This document shows, piece after piece, positions 35,192-43,992 of a stretch of 64,000 nt of DNA. Made by a program: the position numbers and the translations under genes. Location: positions 1,426,001 through 1,490,000 of the forward strand of contig NZ_CP016172.1 in the NCBI RefSeq assembly GCF_001676725.1, given 5' to 3'. This DNA comes from Bordetella flabilis (GTDB taxonomy: Bacteria; Pseudomonadota; Gammaproteobacteria; Burkholderiales; Burkholderiaceae_B). The notes below the pieces were generated by a model, which made no database searches, was not told the origin of the DNA, and was given only the letters and a program-made list of their open reading frames with translations. The first letter of the stretch is position 1; every line of letters begins with the position of its first letter.

Positions 35192-37573
35192 ATGGCGCGC
35201 AAGTACAAGATTCTCGCGGGTATTGGCATAGGGGTGATTTTAGTCCTCGCGGTGGCCGTCGTCCTGTTGGCGACCATGGATTGGAACCGCTTCAAGCCCT
35301 TTATCGACAGCAAGGCGTCCGATGCGCTGGGGCGTCCCTTCGCCATCAACGGCGACCTGCAGGTGGACTGGCGGCGTCCCGAGGGCGAGCAGGGCTGGCG
35401 CGCGTGGATACCATGGGCGCATGTGACTGCGCACGATATTTCCATCGGGAATACCGACTGGGGCCGCGCGCCCAATTTCGCGACGCTGAAGCAGGTCCAG
35501 TTCCGCATTGCCTTGCTGCCGCTGCTGTCCCATCGCGTGGTGCTGCGGCAAATCCAGTTGGGCGAACCATCGGTCGACCTCGAACGCCGCGCCGATGGCA
35601 AGGCCAATTGGGAGTTCACCCGCGACGACACGGGCGAACCGTCGGCCTGGGTGTTGGACGTAAACGAAATCGGCTTCGACAAGGGGCGTGTCGGCTACCT
35701 GGATGAAACCCGCCAGGCTGATGTGCAGGTCGTGATCGACCCCTTGGGCAAGCCCATATCGATTGCCAATCTTGCGGGAGCTGCGCTGGCGCCGAAGCAG
35801 GCTGGCGACGCTGGGCCGGGCGAGGGGCCGCCACCGGCGCGGCAAGGCGGACGGGATGGTGAGACGCCGCAGGATGGCCAGGCCAGACAGGACGGCCAGC
35901 CCCCCCGGGATGGCAATACCCGGCAGGATGGCCAGGCCCCTCGGGACGGGCAGACCGGCCAAGCGGGTGCGGCAAGTCAGGCGCCTCAAGGGAGTGGTAC
36001 GCCGGGAAATGGTGCGGCCCGGAATGGTACGCCCGCCTACGTCTTCGGCTGGCGCGCCGAAGGCAAATACAAGGGGCTGAAGGTGGCCGGCGAAGGCAAG
36101 GTGGGTGGCATGCTGGCCCTGCAGGACGCGAACAATCCCTTCCCCCTGGAGGTCAAGCTGGCGGTGGGCCAGACCAAGGCGTCGGTCGCCGGAACGCTGA
36201 CCAATCCGATGAACCTGGGGGCGCTGGATCTGCGGCTGACCCTGGCTGGCGCCAGCATGGCCGACCTCTATCCCCTTATCGGGGTTGCGCTGCCCGATAC
36301 GCCGCCCTATAGCACCGACGGCAGGTTGGTGGCCCGGCTGCAAGCCGCGGAGGGCGCGGTGTACGAGTATCGGAGCTTCAACGGCAAGGTCGGCGACAGC
36401 GATATCCATGGCAGCCTGACCTATACCGCCAGCAAGCCGCGGCCCAAATTGCAGGGCAACTTCACCTCCAATCTGCTGCGCTTCGCGGACCTCGGTCCGC
36501 TGGTAGGCGCCGACACCGGTGAGACGGGCGGGAAGAAGCGGCCATCGGACAGCGCCAAGGTGGCGCAAGTAGAACGCGCGGCCGGCAAACCGACGGCCGA
36601 AACCCCAAGCACACCGGCCGACCAGCCGCCAGGCAAGGCCTTGCCTGTCCAGGAATTCCGCACCGAGCGCTGGAAAGACATGGACGCGGACGTGACGTTG
36701 AAGGCCAAGCGCATCGTGCAGACCGCCGAATTGCCGCTGACGGATCTGCAGACCCATGTGGTCCTCCAGGCCGGCGTCCTGTCCCTGGCGCCGCTGCGCT
36801 TCGGCATGGCCGGCGGAAGGCTCGATGCCGACATCCGCCTGGACGGCGCCCGAACACCGATGCAGGGGCGTGCCAAGATATCGGCGCGCGGTTTGAAGCT
36901 GCAGCAGCTATTTCCCAAGCTCGAAGGCATGAAGCGCAGCCTGGGCGAATTGAATGGCGACGCGGCTCTGAGCGGTACCGGGAATTCCGTGGCGGCGCTG
37001 CTGGGGACGGCCACGGGAGAAACCAAGCTGTTGATCAACGATGGCGTGATCAGCAGCAGCCTGATGGAGCTTGCTGGCCTGAATGTGGGGAACTATGTCG
37101 TCGCCAAACTCTTCGGCGACGAGGAAGTGCCCATCAATTGCGCGGCCGCCGACGTGAATCTGAAGGACGGGCTGGCCACGCCGGGTCTCTTCGTCTTCGA
37201 TACCGAGAACGCGCTGGTGAATATCAGCGGTTCGGTCGACTTCAAATCGGAGAAGATGGACCTGGACATTACGCCCCACAGCAAGGGACTGCGCATTATC
37301 TCCCTGCGGTCGCCGCTGTATGTGGCCGGGACCCTCAAGGATCCGAAGGCGGGCGTCAAGGTCGGGCCATTGGCCGCGCGGGGAGCCGGCATGGTGGTCC
37401 TGGGGGCGGTGCTGACTCCGGCCGCGGGCCTGCTTGCCTTGATCGTGCCGAGCAACAACAGCTCGGCGAACCAGTGCGCGACGATGCTGCAGGAGATCCA
37501 GCAGCCGCCCAAGGCGCCCGGGAAATCCAAGGCAGCCCCCGCCAAACCCGCCGCGCCGGGCTCCAAGCGCTAG
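35192..37573 (+). CDS. AsmA-family envelope protein
   Basis: 793 residues. One N-terminal transmembrane segment (about 9-29) precedes the AsmA domain, which starts with MDWNRFKPFIDSKASDALG and continues with FAINGDLQVDWRRP. The C-terminal AsmA-like part (about 480-730) includes LGELNGDAALSGTGNSVAALLGTATGE and VNISGSVDFKSEKMDLDITP, split around known family positions. AsmA-like proteins are periplasmic beta-groove proteins linked to phospholipid transport. Odd: residues ~210-285 are a low-complexity Asp/Gly/Gln/Arg insertion (RDGETPQDGQARQDGQ and similar). The C terminus is Lys/Pro/Ala-rich. ATG 35192 has AAAGGA upstream. Confidence 0.88.
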   Translation: MARKYKILAGIGIGVILVLAVAVVLLATMDWNRFKPFIDSKASDALGRPFAINGDLQVDWRRPEGEQGWRAWIPWAHVTAHDISIGNTDWGRAPNFATLKQVQFRIALLPLLSHRVVLRQIQLGEPSVDLERRADGKANWEFTRDDTGEPSAWVLDVNEIGFDKGRVGYLDETRQADVQVVIDPLGKPISIANLAGAALAPKQAGDAGPGEGPPPARQGGRDGETPQDGQARQDGQPPRDGNTRQDGQAPRDGQTGQAGAASQAPQGSGTPGNGAARNGTPAYVFGWRAEGKYKGLKVAGEGKVGGMLALQDANNPFPLEVKLAVGQTKASVAGTLTNPMNLGALDLRLTLAGASMADLYPLIGVALPDTPPYSTDGRLVARLQAAEGAVYEYRSFNGKVGDSDIHGSLTYTASKPRPKLQGNFTSNLLRFADLGPLVGADTGETGGKKRPSDSAKVAQVERAAGKPTAETPSTPADQPPGKALPVQEFRTERWKDMDADVTLKAKRIVQTAELPLTDLQTHVVLQAGVLSLAPLRFGMAGGRLDADIRLDGARTPMQGRAKISARGLKLQQLFPKLEGMKRSLGELNGDAALSGTGNSVAALLGTATGETKLLINDGVISSSLMELAGLNVGNYVVAKLFGDEEVPINCAAADVNLKDGLATPGLFVFDTENALVNISGSVDFKSEKMDLDITPHSKGLRIISLRSPLYVAGTLKDPKAGVKVGPLAARGAGMVVLGAVLTPAAGLLALIVPSNNSSANQCATMLQEIQQPPKAPGKSKAAPAKPAAPGSKR

Positions 37574-37643
37574 CATCCGTTTCCGCAATGCGGCACGTTC
37601 CGGTTCGCCCGCACAACGAGGCAGGGACCGCGTTCGACCGAGC

Positions 37644-39239
37644 CTAGCCCACCGCGCGGTCAACGACTCTATAACCGTTCGGGACGCCCGTATCGGCCAC
37701 ACAGGTGAGGTTGCGGCCGTTTTTCTTGGCCTGGTACAGCGCCTTGTCGGCCTCTTTCAGGACGGTATCGATGTCGGTGCCGTGATCGGGATAACGCGCC
37801 ACGCCAAGGGATATGGTCACGACGCCGCCAGTCGGGTTGGGCGTCGTTTCCATGCTGACGCGCAAGCGCTCGGCGGCGCGGACCGCGTCCTCCAGGGATG
37901 TGGCGGGCAACAGCATGGTGAATTCTTCCCCACCCGCCCGGGCCAGGACATCGTTGCTGCGGGAGCCGTGCCGCATGATCGACGCCAGCGCACGTATGAC
38001 GCCGTCGCCGATATCGTGTCCGTGGTGGTCATTGATGGACTTGAAGTTATCGATGTCGATGACGGCCACGGCGAACGCTATTCCGCTGGAGGCGAATTCC
38101 TCGACCGCCTTGGCAAGTCCCCGGCGGTTGAGGAGGGCGGTCAGCGCGTCGGTTGTCGACTCCCGACGCAGATTGCGTATTTTGTGATTGATGCTGCCCA
38201 ATCCTGTCAGCAGTGCGCGCTTGAGTTGGGCGGCTTCGAAGTACCACGACCTCACCCCACGGATGCGGTCGGAGGCATCCATGTCGTCCATCTGCTTGGC
38301 GGCGCTGGCCAGTTGCCAGAGCGGCGTGGCAATGAGTTTGGACAACCAGCCTATGCAGATCAGCAGGACGGCAAGCAAGGGCAGGGTGTTGCGCACGGTC
38401 AACCACAGCAGGTCGTCCATGCGTTTCAGCGTGCCGGCGACAGGGCGCTGCGCGATCAGGCCCCATCCGGTCGACTTGACGACGGCATAGCCGGCCAGCA
38501 TGTCCACTCCTTGCGTATTGATTACTCGCCGTTCCCCGCTCTCGCCATGCATGGTGGCCTGGACAACGGGATTCTGGTCCGCCAATTGACCTATACGCCT
38601 GGTGTCGGGATGGTAGATCAGCTTGCCGGTCCGATCGACCACATATAGATAGGAGCCGTCCCGGTAGTAATGCTCGCCGAGCAGGTCGTGCAAGGCGTTT
38701 TCCTGGTGCAGGTACAGAGTCCCGGCGATGAAGCCCGCATAGCGACCATCCGGATCGAAAATGGGATGTGAATTCAGGATCACCCAGCGTCCTGTCAGTC
38801 CGAAATAGGGCTCGCTTATGGATGGCCGGTGGCTCTGAAGCGCGAGGCGCGCCGCTTCGCTTTCGAGGCGCACGCCCAGCAGGCCCGGGACGGGCGGGTC
38901 CACCGCGGTGACGCGGCCTTCGGCATCGACGATGAGGACGGAATTGAAGTGGTCGTTCTGGCGCAGCAGGCGACGCGTTTCCTCGCCCGCCTTCTGTGGA
39001 TGAGTCGCCATGTCGGAGAGCATGGACGCGCTGTAGGCAAGCTCCTGCTGGACAGTACGGATGAAATTTTCCGTGGTGGTCGCCAGCTTGGCCGCGTAGG
39101 CGCGGTTGCCTTGCAGGGTGTTGCTCAACAGCAAATCGCGCTGAACCTGGTAGCTCGCGTAGAAGCTGTTGCCCAGCGCCAACATGACGGAGGCCAGGCA
39201 GAGCCACAGGATGAGGCGGCGCAGGTCGATTCGGAACAT
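37644..39239 (-). CDS. Membrane diguanylate cyclase with dCache sensor
   Basis: 531 residues from ATG 39239. Transmembrane segment at about 8-28, periplasmic double-Cache sensor at about 35-275 (with YFGLTGRWVILNSHPIFDP), second transmembrane segment at about 283-303, a HAMP-like linker, and a GGDEF domain at about 360-520. The active-site motif is intact (GGEEF, 436-440), and an RxxD inhibitory site lies at 427-430, so the enzyme should make c-di-GMP with product feedback. The start is uncertain: no ribosome site precedes ATG 39239, and the frame is open to 39419. Confidence 0.9.
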   Translation of the reverse strand: MFRIDLRRLILWLCLASVMLALGNSFYASYQVQRDLLLSNTLQGNRAYAAKLATTTENFIRTVQQELAYSASMLSDMATHPQKAGEETRRLLRQNDHFNSVLIVDAEGRVTAVDPPVPGLLGVRLESEAARLALQSHRPSISEPYFGLTGRWVILNSHPIFDPDGRYAGFIAGTLYLHQENALHDLLGEHYYRDGSYLYVVDRTGKLIYHPDTRRIGQLADQNPVVQATMHGESGERRVINTQGVDMLAGYAVVKSTGWGLIAQRPVAGTLKRMDDLLWLTVRNTLPLLAVLLICIGWLSKLIATPLWQLASAAKQMDDMDASDRIRGVRSWYFEAAQLKRALLTGLGSINHKIRNLRRESTTDALTALLNRRGLAKAVEEFASSGIAFAVAVIDIDNFKSINDHHGHDIGDGVIRALASIMRHGSRSNDVLARAGGEEFTMLLPATSLEDAVRAAERLRVSMETTPNPTGGVVTISLGVARYPDHGTDIDTVLKEADKALYQAKKNGRNLTCVADTGVPNGYRVVDRAVG

Positions 39240-39462
39240 GGAGGGTCGCGCGACGGGCCGCACGGTTCGCTGCTCTAGGCTGGATTGTTGCGCATAATAA
39301 CTCCGTCCCCTCCAAAAGGCCGAGGGAGGGATGACTGCCAAAGTGGTATGCGGCTGCCGAGCGGGGCCGGATTTGATCGTTTTGGAAATCCATGTACAAT
39401 CTCGCCTCTCGGTTGCCACGGGCTCCGGCGGGCAGGTTTTGCCGGGATGCCAGTAGCACAGC

Positions 39463-39538
39463 GGGCTGTTAGCTCAGTTGGTAGAGCAGCGGACTCTTAA
39501 TCCGTAGGTCGAGTGTTCGAGCCACTCACAGCCCACCA
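39463..39538 (+). tRNA. tRNA-Lys (anticodon CTT), phage attachment site
   Basis: 76 nt with 7-bp acceptor pairing of GGGCTGT to ACAGCCC, D-loop AGCTCAGTTGGTAGAGC, anticodon stem GCGGA/TCCGT around loop CTCTTAA, T-loop GTTCGAG and encoded CCA. Anticodon CTT reads AAG (Lys). The integrase gene begins its stop codon 26 bp downstream, so the 3' end of this tRNA is the likely attL. Confidence 0.95.
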
Positions 39539-39563
39539 GAATTCCTCTAGCAATATCAAGTGC

Positions 39564-40631
39564 CTACGCCGCTCTGTCCAGCGGCGTTTTTTCTGCCTGC
39601 CCCCGCTGCTGTGCCAGAAACGTGACAGTCTCCGCATGCGCGGCTATGTGGCTTGGCGCAAGATGGGCGTACTTCTGCACCATCTCGATTGTTTCCCAGC
39701 CGCCCAGCTCCTTTAGGACCATCAGCGGCGTGCCGCGCTGCACGTGCCATGACGCCCAAGTGTGGCGTAGGTCGTGCCAGTGGAAATCCTCGATGCCGAC
39801 CGCCTTGCATGCCCGCTCGAGGTCGCGCCTGTCGTTCTGCGCAATGCGTGCCGTAAGCCGTTCTCCGCGCGTGAAGACCAGCCGGCTTGCCGTCTTCATG
39901 CGGCGTTCCAAAATTTCCATTGCGTCATCGTTCAGCGGCACGGTACGTCCACGGCCGGACTTCGCGTCGTCGTGGGCCACCCAGGCGGTGCGCTGCGTCA
40001 GCCTGACCTGGCGCGGCGGCAGGCCGAAAAGCTCCCCTTCGCGCATGCCGGTGGCCACGGCCACAATGGCGGCATCCTTCATCCACGGCAGACGCAGGGC
40101 CTGCACCAGTTCATAGATCACCTCCGGCGGTTCCCACCTCACACGCTTCTTAGGTTCGATGAAGGCGGGGAACCGGGGTGGTTTGTCGATCCACTCCCAT
40201 TCGGCGCACAGATTGAGCATGCGCTTGATGGTCGACACATAGCGGTTCAGCGTGGCGCCCTTGAGCGCCGCGGCCGGCTTGTGTTTGTGAACACTGTGCG
40301 TGGGCAGATTGTCCGAAATATCGTCGTAGGTCAAAGAGCGAACGTCGCGGCCCTTGAATTTCCCCAGCCAGTATTCGACATGACGAAGCTTTGTGCCGTA
40401 GTCGCTTTGACCTTCGCACGCGCGTAGGAACCGGACGGCAGCCTCTTCGAATGCGCGGGCCTGTCGTTCACCGAACTTCTCTTGACGCCAGAGCTGCGCC
40501 TTTAATCGGTCGTGGAATTCCTGCGCGGCTTTTTCATCCGCTGTGCCAGTAGATTGTCTAATTCGCGGGCCGCTTGGCGGGCTGATGTTGACCCACCAGA
40601 TTTCACCGCCATCGCGTCGGTAGATGGACAT
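39564..40631 (-). CDS. int: Tyrosine-family phage integrase
   Basis: 355 residues. An N-terminal arm-binding and core-binding part (about 1-160) precedes the catalytic domain (about 170-330). Catalytic residues visible: Arg197 (ATGMREGEL), His286-x-x-Arg289 (HDLRHTWAS) and Tyr321 (VQKYAHLAP). It should recombine attP with the 3' end of the adjacent tRNA-Lys gene. The ATG at 40631 lies inside the 3' part of the upstream HTH gene, read in another frame. Confidence 0.95.
   Translation of the reverse strand: MSIYRRDGGEIWWVNISPPSGPRIRQSTGTADEKAAQEFHDRLKAQLWRQEKFGERQARAFEEAAVRFLRACEGQSDYGTKLRHVEYWLGKFKGRDVRSLTYDDISDNLPTHSVHKHKPAAALKGATLNRYVSTIKRMLNLCAEWEWIDKPPRFPAFIEPKKRVRWEPPEVIYELVQALRLPWMKDAAIVAVATGMREGELFGLPPRQVRLTQRTAWVAHDDAKSGRGRTVPLNDDAMEILERRMKTASRLVFTRGERLTARIAQNDRRDLERACKAVGIEDFHWHDLRHTWASWHVQRGTPLMVLKELGGWETIEMVQKYAHLAPSHIAAHAETVTFLAQQRGQAEKTPLDRAA
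39566..39592 (+). terminator. Intrinsic terminator after tRNA-Lys
   Basis: ACGCCGCT (39566-39573) pairs with AGCGGCGT (39580-39587) around CTGTCC, followed by TTTTTT. It serves the rightward tRNA. The stem also encodes the last codons of the leftward integrase, whose stop is at 39564-39566. Confidence 0.85.
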
Positions 40632-40840
40632 TCAATTTCTCCACCGACCCGCAGATGTAGCCGGGTCAGATTGGACCGTTTTTCGGTCAGGATCGCAAGT
40701 TGGGACGGCCAAACCCGCCAAACGCGGGATCCCGGTATGCGGAAGCCGATCTTGCGGCGGTGGGCAAAGACGGTGCTGTATGACAGGTGCAGCCGCTGGG
40801 CAGCTTCCTGCAAGGTGAGGGCTATTTCGTCGGCCTCCAT
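40502..40840 (-). CDS. HTH protein, excisionase-like
   Basis: 112 residues from ATG 40840. A winged-helix/MerR-like helix-turn-helix fills about residues 6-60 (IALTLQEAAQRLHLSYSTV, then FRIPGSRVWRVWPSQL). Small HTH proteins beside a tyrosine integrase usually act as excisionase or directionality factor. The C-terminal ~43 residues overlap the integrase start by 130 bp in another frame, an unusually long overlap; a shorter true product is possible only if the stop differs, which the sequence does not show. Confidence 0.65.
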   Translation of the reverse strand: MEADEIALTLQEAAQRLHLSYSTVFAHRRKIGFRIPGSRVWRVWPSQLAILTEKRSNLTRLHLRVGGEIECPSTDAMAVKSGGSTSARQAARELDNLLAQRMKKPRRNSTTD

Positions 40841-41037
40841 CACGCTGCTCCCTGCGGAACCGTCCGCGCGCCTGCGCCCACATACCCGCCGTGGGCCGCG
40901 CAGCGTGATCCGGAGCTCACCGGCTGTGTCCCCTCGGGCTGGTAGGGTCCACACATGGCCAATCGTTGGATCTTGCGGGTGTGCTTAGTCCAGGTTCGAC
41001 GGCCTAGAGTGGCGGCTTCAACGAAAAGGAGCCTTCC

Positions 41038-41298
41038 ATGTATGTCGTCACAAATTCGGGTCCACGGGACATCAAGCCGGTGGTCAAGCGGCTTTCTACT
41101 GGCCAATACATCGGATATATACGCGTCCGCCAGCTGGATCGAATCCACGGGTCCAGCAGGATGGTCTCCGGCCCTGTTGCGACTAAACAAGCCGCATGGC
41201 GGCTGGCCGTTCAGGCTATTGCGCGGATGAGGCGACATCGTGATGGATGGCGCGGTCATGTGCCATCCACCTGTACGGCGCCGAGCCGCGCGCCGTAG
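41038..41298 (+). CDS. Small phage protein, unknown
   Basis: 86 residues, basic, starting MYVVTNSGPRDIKPVVKRL. ATG 41038 has a strong AAAGGAG nine bases upstream, which is the main reason to accept it. It is divergent from the excisionase-like gene. No domain is recognised; the last ~15 residues are low in complexity. Confidence 0.5.
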   Translation: MYVVTNSGPRDIKPVVKRLSTGQYIGYIRVRQLDRIHGSSRMVSGPVATKQAAWRLAVQAIARMRRHRDGWRGHVPSTCTAPSRAP

Positions 41299-41405
41299 AC
41301 GAACATTCCGGCTGGTGTCCCGTGCTGATGAAGCACTCCATCGCGTATCGCTTCCAAGGTCGCCAGCGATACGCGAACCTCCCCCCCTGCTGAATACACT
41401 ACTGC

Positions 41406-42011
41406 TCACAGCGCGCGCTCCGCATCCCGCGCCCTGGGCGGCTGAGATATCCCGCCACCCTCCGAGCCAGTACCCAGGCGGGTTTCCGGGCGACTCGATG
41501 CGGATATCCCGCCACCCGGGCGAGACAAGGCATCCTGCGCAATCTTGGCGATATGTGGCTGGCTATTCACAGTCCTGCTGCCCGACGCGATATCAGAAAT
41601 CAGTTGCAGCGCCGACCGCTCGTAGCCATGCCCAACCATTAGAGAATTTCGAATAGTTGGGTCGGCCAGTTCTCCGGAATTTCCGGATAACTGAACTGTC
41701 CGGGAAATCCGGATAGTTGCCTCGTCGCCCTGCGCAGCCGGAAGCAAGCATCCCGTGGGGAACATGATGAACTGCTGCGCGGGCGCATCCGTGTCCCTCT
41801 GAGCCGCCGGCTCGGAATGGAAATTACCCGCCTGGCCTGGCTCGTTGCTTCTCGTGGTCAGGTTCAGGCGGTCCGTCGCGTGCGGGCAGCGCTTTTTGCC
41901 GCAGGTGGGGCACAGCGCCATGCGCATGTTGATCGTGGTGATCGCGTGGCACCAGCACTGCGCCGCGGCGTGCTGCCGCGTTATGGCGGTTTCGTGGTCT
42001 ATCGGGGTCAT
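41406..42011 (-). CDS. Phage protein with short zinc-finger-like motif
   Basis: 201 residues. Residues ~33-60 (CPTCGKKRCPHATD followed by SNEPGQAG) resemble a short cysteine motif common in small proteins of many tailed-phage early regions, probably zinc binding. The rest is polar and not recognisable; within it the DNA near 41440-41520 contains the string ATATCCCGCCACCC twice. The ATG at 42011 overlaps the stop of the gene upstream (ATGA), indicating coupling. Confidence 0.6.
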   Translation of the reverse strand: MTPIDHETAITRQHAAAQCWCHAITTINMRMALCPTCGKKRCPHATDRLNLTTRSNEPGQAGNFHSEPAAQRDTDAPAQQFIMFPTGCLLPAAQGDEATIRISRTVQLSGNSGELADPTIRNSLMVGHGYERSALQLISDIASGSRTVNSQPHIAKIAQDALSRPGGGISASSRPETRLGTGSEGGGISQPPRARDAERAL

Positions 42012-42568
42012 TCAGCGATCGCATCGCCAGCATGCTGGGCGTGTGCGCAATATTCTGTCCGATCGTGGCTTGAAAAGCCGCCGGCCCGCGATGCTTCCGG
42101 AGCGTGCTTCAGCATTGCGCGATAGACAGCATCCGCTTTACCGCACGTGTCCGGGAAGTCCTCACACCCGCAATGGCATACACCGCTGCGGTCGTATCCC
42201 TTTATCTGGCAGGCCCCCATCACGGACATCTTTGACGTCGGCTCAAGCGGCGCGGGCTTCCACCCTGGACATGCCGACTCAGCGTCGGCGCTCTCCTGGG
42301 TTTGTTCAGCAGCATTGCCGCATAGCGCGGCGCCGATGTCGGCCAAGGTGAGGATATCAATGACGCCGCCTTTCCCCGCCTCGAAGGCGACTTGTATGGT
42401 GTGGAAAAGAGCGCCGGCTTGGCGCAGGACTTCTGCGGCGGCCTCTAAGGCAATTTGTGGCGAGAGTACGGCTTCGTTTGGTGTCGGTGCATTGGCGTGC
42501 ATATGCGCTGCTCTTTGGACGCTGGTCGCGCCTCCGCGTTGCGTGGATGGTTGGTGATGTTCTGACAT
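42008..42568 (-). CDS. Phage early protein, unknown
   Basis: 186 residues. A polar N terminus is followed by a helical region (IALEAAAEVLRQAGALFHTI) and a Cys-rich stretch (GVCHCGCEDFPDTC) near residues 130-145 that may bind metal. It overlaps the next gene by 4 bp. The 237-bp gap upstream (42569-42805) presumably holds its promoter; I saw no operator there. Confidence 0.55.
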   Translation of the reverse strand: MSEHHQPSTQRGGATSVQRAAHMHANAPTPNEAVLSPQIALEAAAEVLRQAGALFHTIQVAFEAGKGGVIDILTLADIGAALCGNAAEQTQESADAESACPGWKPAPLEPTSKMSVMGACQIKGYDRSGVCHCGCEDFPDTCGKADAVYRAMLKHAPEASRAGGFSSHDRTEYCAHAQHAGDAIAE

Positions 42569-42805
42569 GTTGCTCCCTGGTCCAGGAATGGGACGGGGCT
42601 ACCCCCATCAATCAGTTCGCAGCGAGCATCGGTGGCTTACCAACGGGCTGCTGCATAGATGGGAATATTAGTCACCAGCTAAGCATTGGTCAATAGCGAA
42701 TGCAATATCGGGGCAGCCGAACGTGGTTTGATGTAGGCCTCACGGATCGAGTGGCAAATAGATCCGGTGCAAGGTTACCTTTGGAGCGGAGTGTCCATCC
42801 GTAGA

Positions 42806-43255
42806 TCAAGCGCGTCGCTTGCGACTGTGCGCGCTGGCGGCGATTCCCTCCATCTCTGACACGGCTTTCTGCAGTTCAGTCATCGTGTCTTCACTACGCT
42901 CCCATTCCTCGATCATGGCTAACACGCGCTCTTCAATGCGCCCCTTTACGCGATCGGGGAGCGCCGAAAACCTGCTCGGCGCTATGTCGATAAACGGCCA
43001 TTTCGTCCTAGCATCCTCTGGATCAGTGTCCATCCAGCCTAACGGCTTCCCTAGGTGCTCCTCGATCTTCCGCGCCATCGTCGCCCCCATCTCTTTGGGG
43101 CGGCCGGTAGCACTGCTGATAGATCCGTTAAGGATCTGGGAGTAAGTGGAATCGCGGTCCTGCTTGCCGGTCGCCCGATTTAGAGCGGCGATTGATCCCG
43201 TCTCCTGGACCAACATTCGAAGCCTTTGTAGGCGGATCTGCGCAGCGGTTTTCAT
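42806..43255 (-). CDS. Phage repressor (CI-type HTH)
   Basis: 149 residues. An N-terminal HTH of the XRE type is visible at about 5-65 (RLQRLRMLVQETGSIAALNRATG, then YSQILNGSISSA), with a C-terminal helical part ending in a basic tail (SRKRRA). No LexA-like peptidase domain is present, so RecA-driven cleavage is not expected. ATG 43255 has AGAGGG upstream. It is divergent from the Cro-like gene across an 84-bp operator region. Confidence 0.82.
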   Translation of the reverse strand: MKTAAQIRLQRLRMLVQETGSIAALNRATGKQDRDSTYSQILNGSISSATGRPKEMGATMARKIEEHLGKPLGWMDTDPEDARTKWPFIDIAPSRFSALPDRVKGRIEERVLAMIEEWERSEDTMTELQKAVSEMEGIAASAHSRKRRA

Positions 43256-43339
43256 ATTCCCTCTGTGTAGCGGTTCGCTAACCACATCTTAGCAGGCAGC
43301 TATTGACTTATGGCTTAGTCGACTGCTAAGCTTTCGCTC
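43256..43339. promoter_or_regulatory. Divergent lysogeny-switch promoter/operator region
   Basis: Half-sites CTTAGCAG (43288-43295), CTTAGTCG (43314-43321) and CTGCTAAG (43323-43330) recur; the last two form an imperfect palindrome at 43313-43331. TAGCG-GTT-CGCTA lies at 43268-43280 near the repressor start. TTGACT at 43303-43308 with TAAGCT 18 bp downstream is a rightward promoter candidate whose transcript would start at or next to the Cro ATG (43340). Confidence 0.65.
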
Positions 43340-43693
43340 ATGAACCTCTCTCAACTCTATGAGTCATTGACCCCGGCCGAAAGGCTTGCGTTTGCGGACG
43401 CCGCCGGCCTCAATTCAGGCTACCTCTGGCAGATCGCAACGAGGTGGAGAGGGAAGCGTCCCAGCTTGGAAGTAATCAAGCGCCTTACATCTGCAGACGC
43501 TCGGCTCTCGCTACTCGACGTATTGGACGAGTTCACAGAGGCACCAAGAAGCTGGCGCCATGCCGCTAGTCAAACAGCCCCCGTGGCTAACGATGAATCG
43601 TCTCAATCCGGTGGTGCGGCAACGTTGCCGCACCATACAACGGACACGGCGCTGCCTCCATTCCAGTCAGCGGCAGGAGTTCCTATGCCGTAA
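43340..43693 (+). CDS. Cro-like / YdaS-type HTH protein
   Basis: 117 residues. The N-terminal ~60 residues are a helix-turn-helix (LTPAERLAFADAAGLNSGYL, then PSLEVIKRLTSAD) of the YdaS/Cro class; the rest is a Ser/Pro/Thr-rich tail. It is divergent from the repressor, the expected position of Cro. No ribosome site precedes ATG 43340, and the promoter suggests a leaderless message. A 24-bp perfect palindrome lies inside its 3' part. Confidence 0.75.
   Translation: MNLSQLYESLTPAERLAFADAAGLNSGYLWQIATRWRGKRPSLEVIKRLTSADARLSLLDVLDEFTEAPRSWRHAASQTAPVANDESSQSGGAATLPHHTTDTALPPFQSAAGVPMP
43612..43635. repeat. 24-bp perfect palindrome (copy A)
   Basis: The arms TGGTGCGGCAAC and GTTGCCGCACCA meet without a spacer. 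Eighteen bases of it (GGTGCGGCAACGTTGCCG) recur exactly at 47993-48010. It lies in the coding end of the Cro-like gene. Confidence 0.7.
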
Positions 43694-43992
43694 CGATAAC
43701 GCCCCTTTGCTCCGGGGAAATGTCACGGGCCTGTATGGGCTTCAGAGCGAAAACACGCGGAGTAACCCAGCGGCCGCACAAAACGGGTACCAGGCGAGCC
43801 GAGATTCGGCGGCGGTGCAACTCCGTTACGACCTGGGAGGTTGGCGAACATCGAGACCTCGGGATGCGTGGAGGGTCGCAACGGCCACGCAGAAAGTCGA
43901 TGCGCCCGTAATGGGCGGTGAGCCTGAGCCAACCGATCCTCCGTCACGGGGGGTAGGGGGGGCTCGGGTGAAATGGTGAAAGGAAAACAGAT
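43694..43992 (+). other. Gene-poor stretch between cro-like and RNase H genes
   Basis: About 300 bp. Short overlapping frames are open but have no ribosome site or protein character. A G-rich run (GGGGGGTAGGGGGGG) sits near 43950. An AAAGGA ribosome site for the next gene lies at its end. No RNA gene is recognised. Confidence 0.4.

Noticed and set aside
41440..41720. Repeated ATATCCCGCCACCC and CCGGATAGTTG-like strings as a regulatory array
   Set aside because: Only two or three imperfect copies within a coding frame, with no regular spacing; more likely internal coding redundancy.
43560..43979. 139-residue frame downstream of the cro-like gene
   Set aside because: It overlaps the cro-like gene in another frame, has no ribosome site and gives an Arg/Asn-rich translation without domain features.
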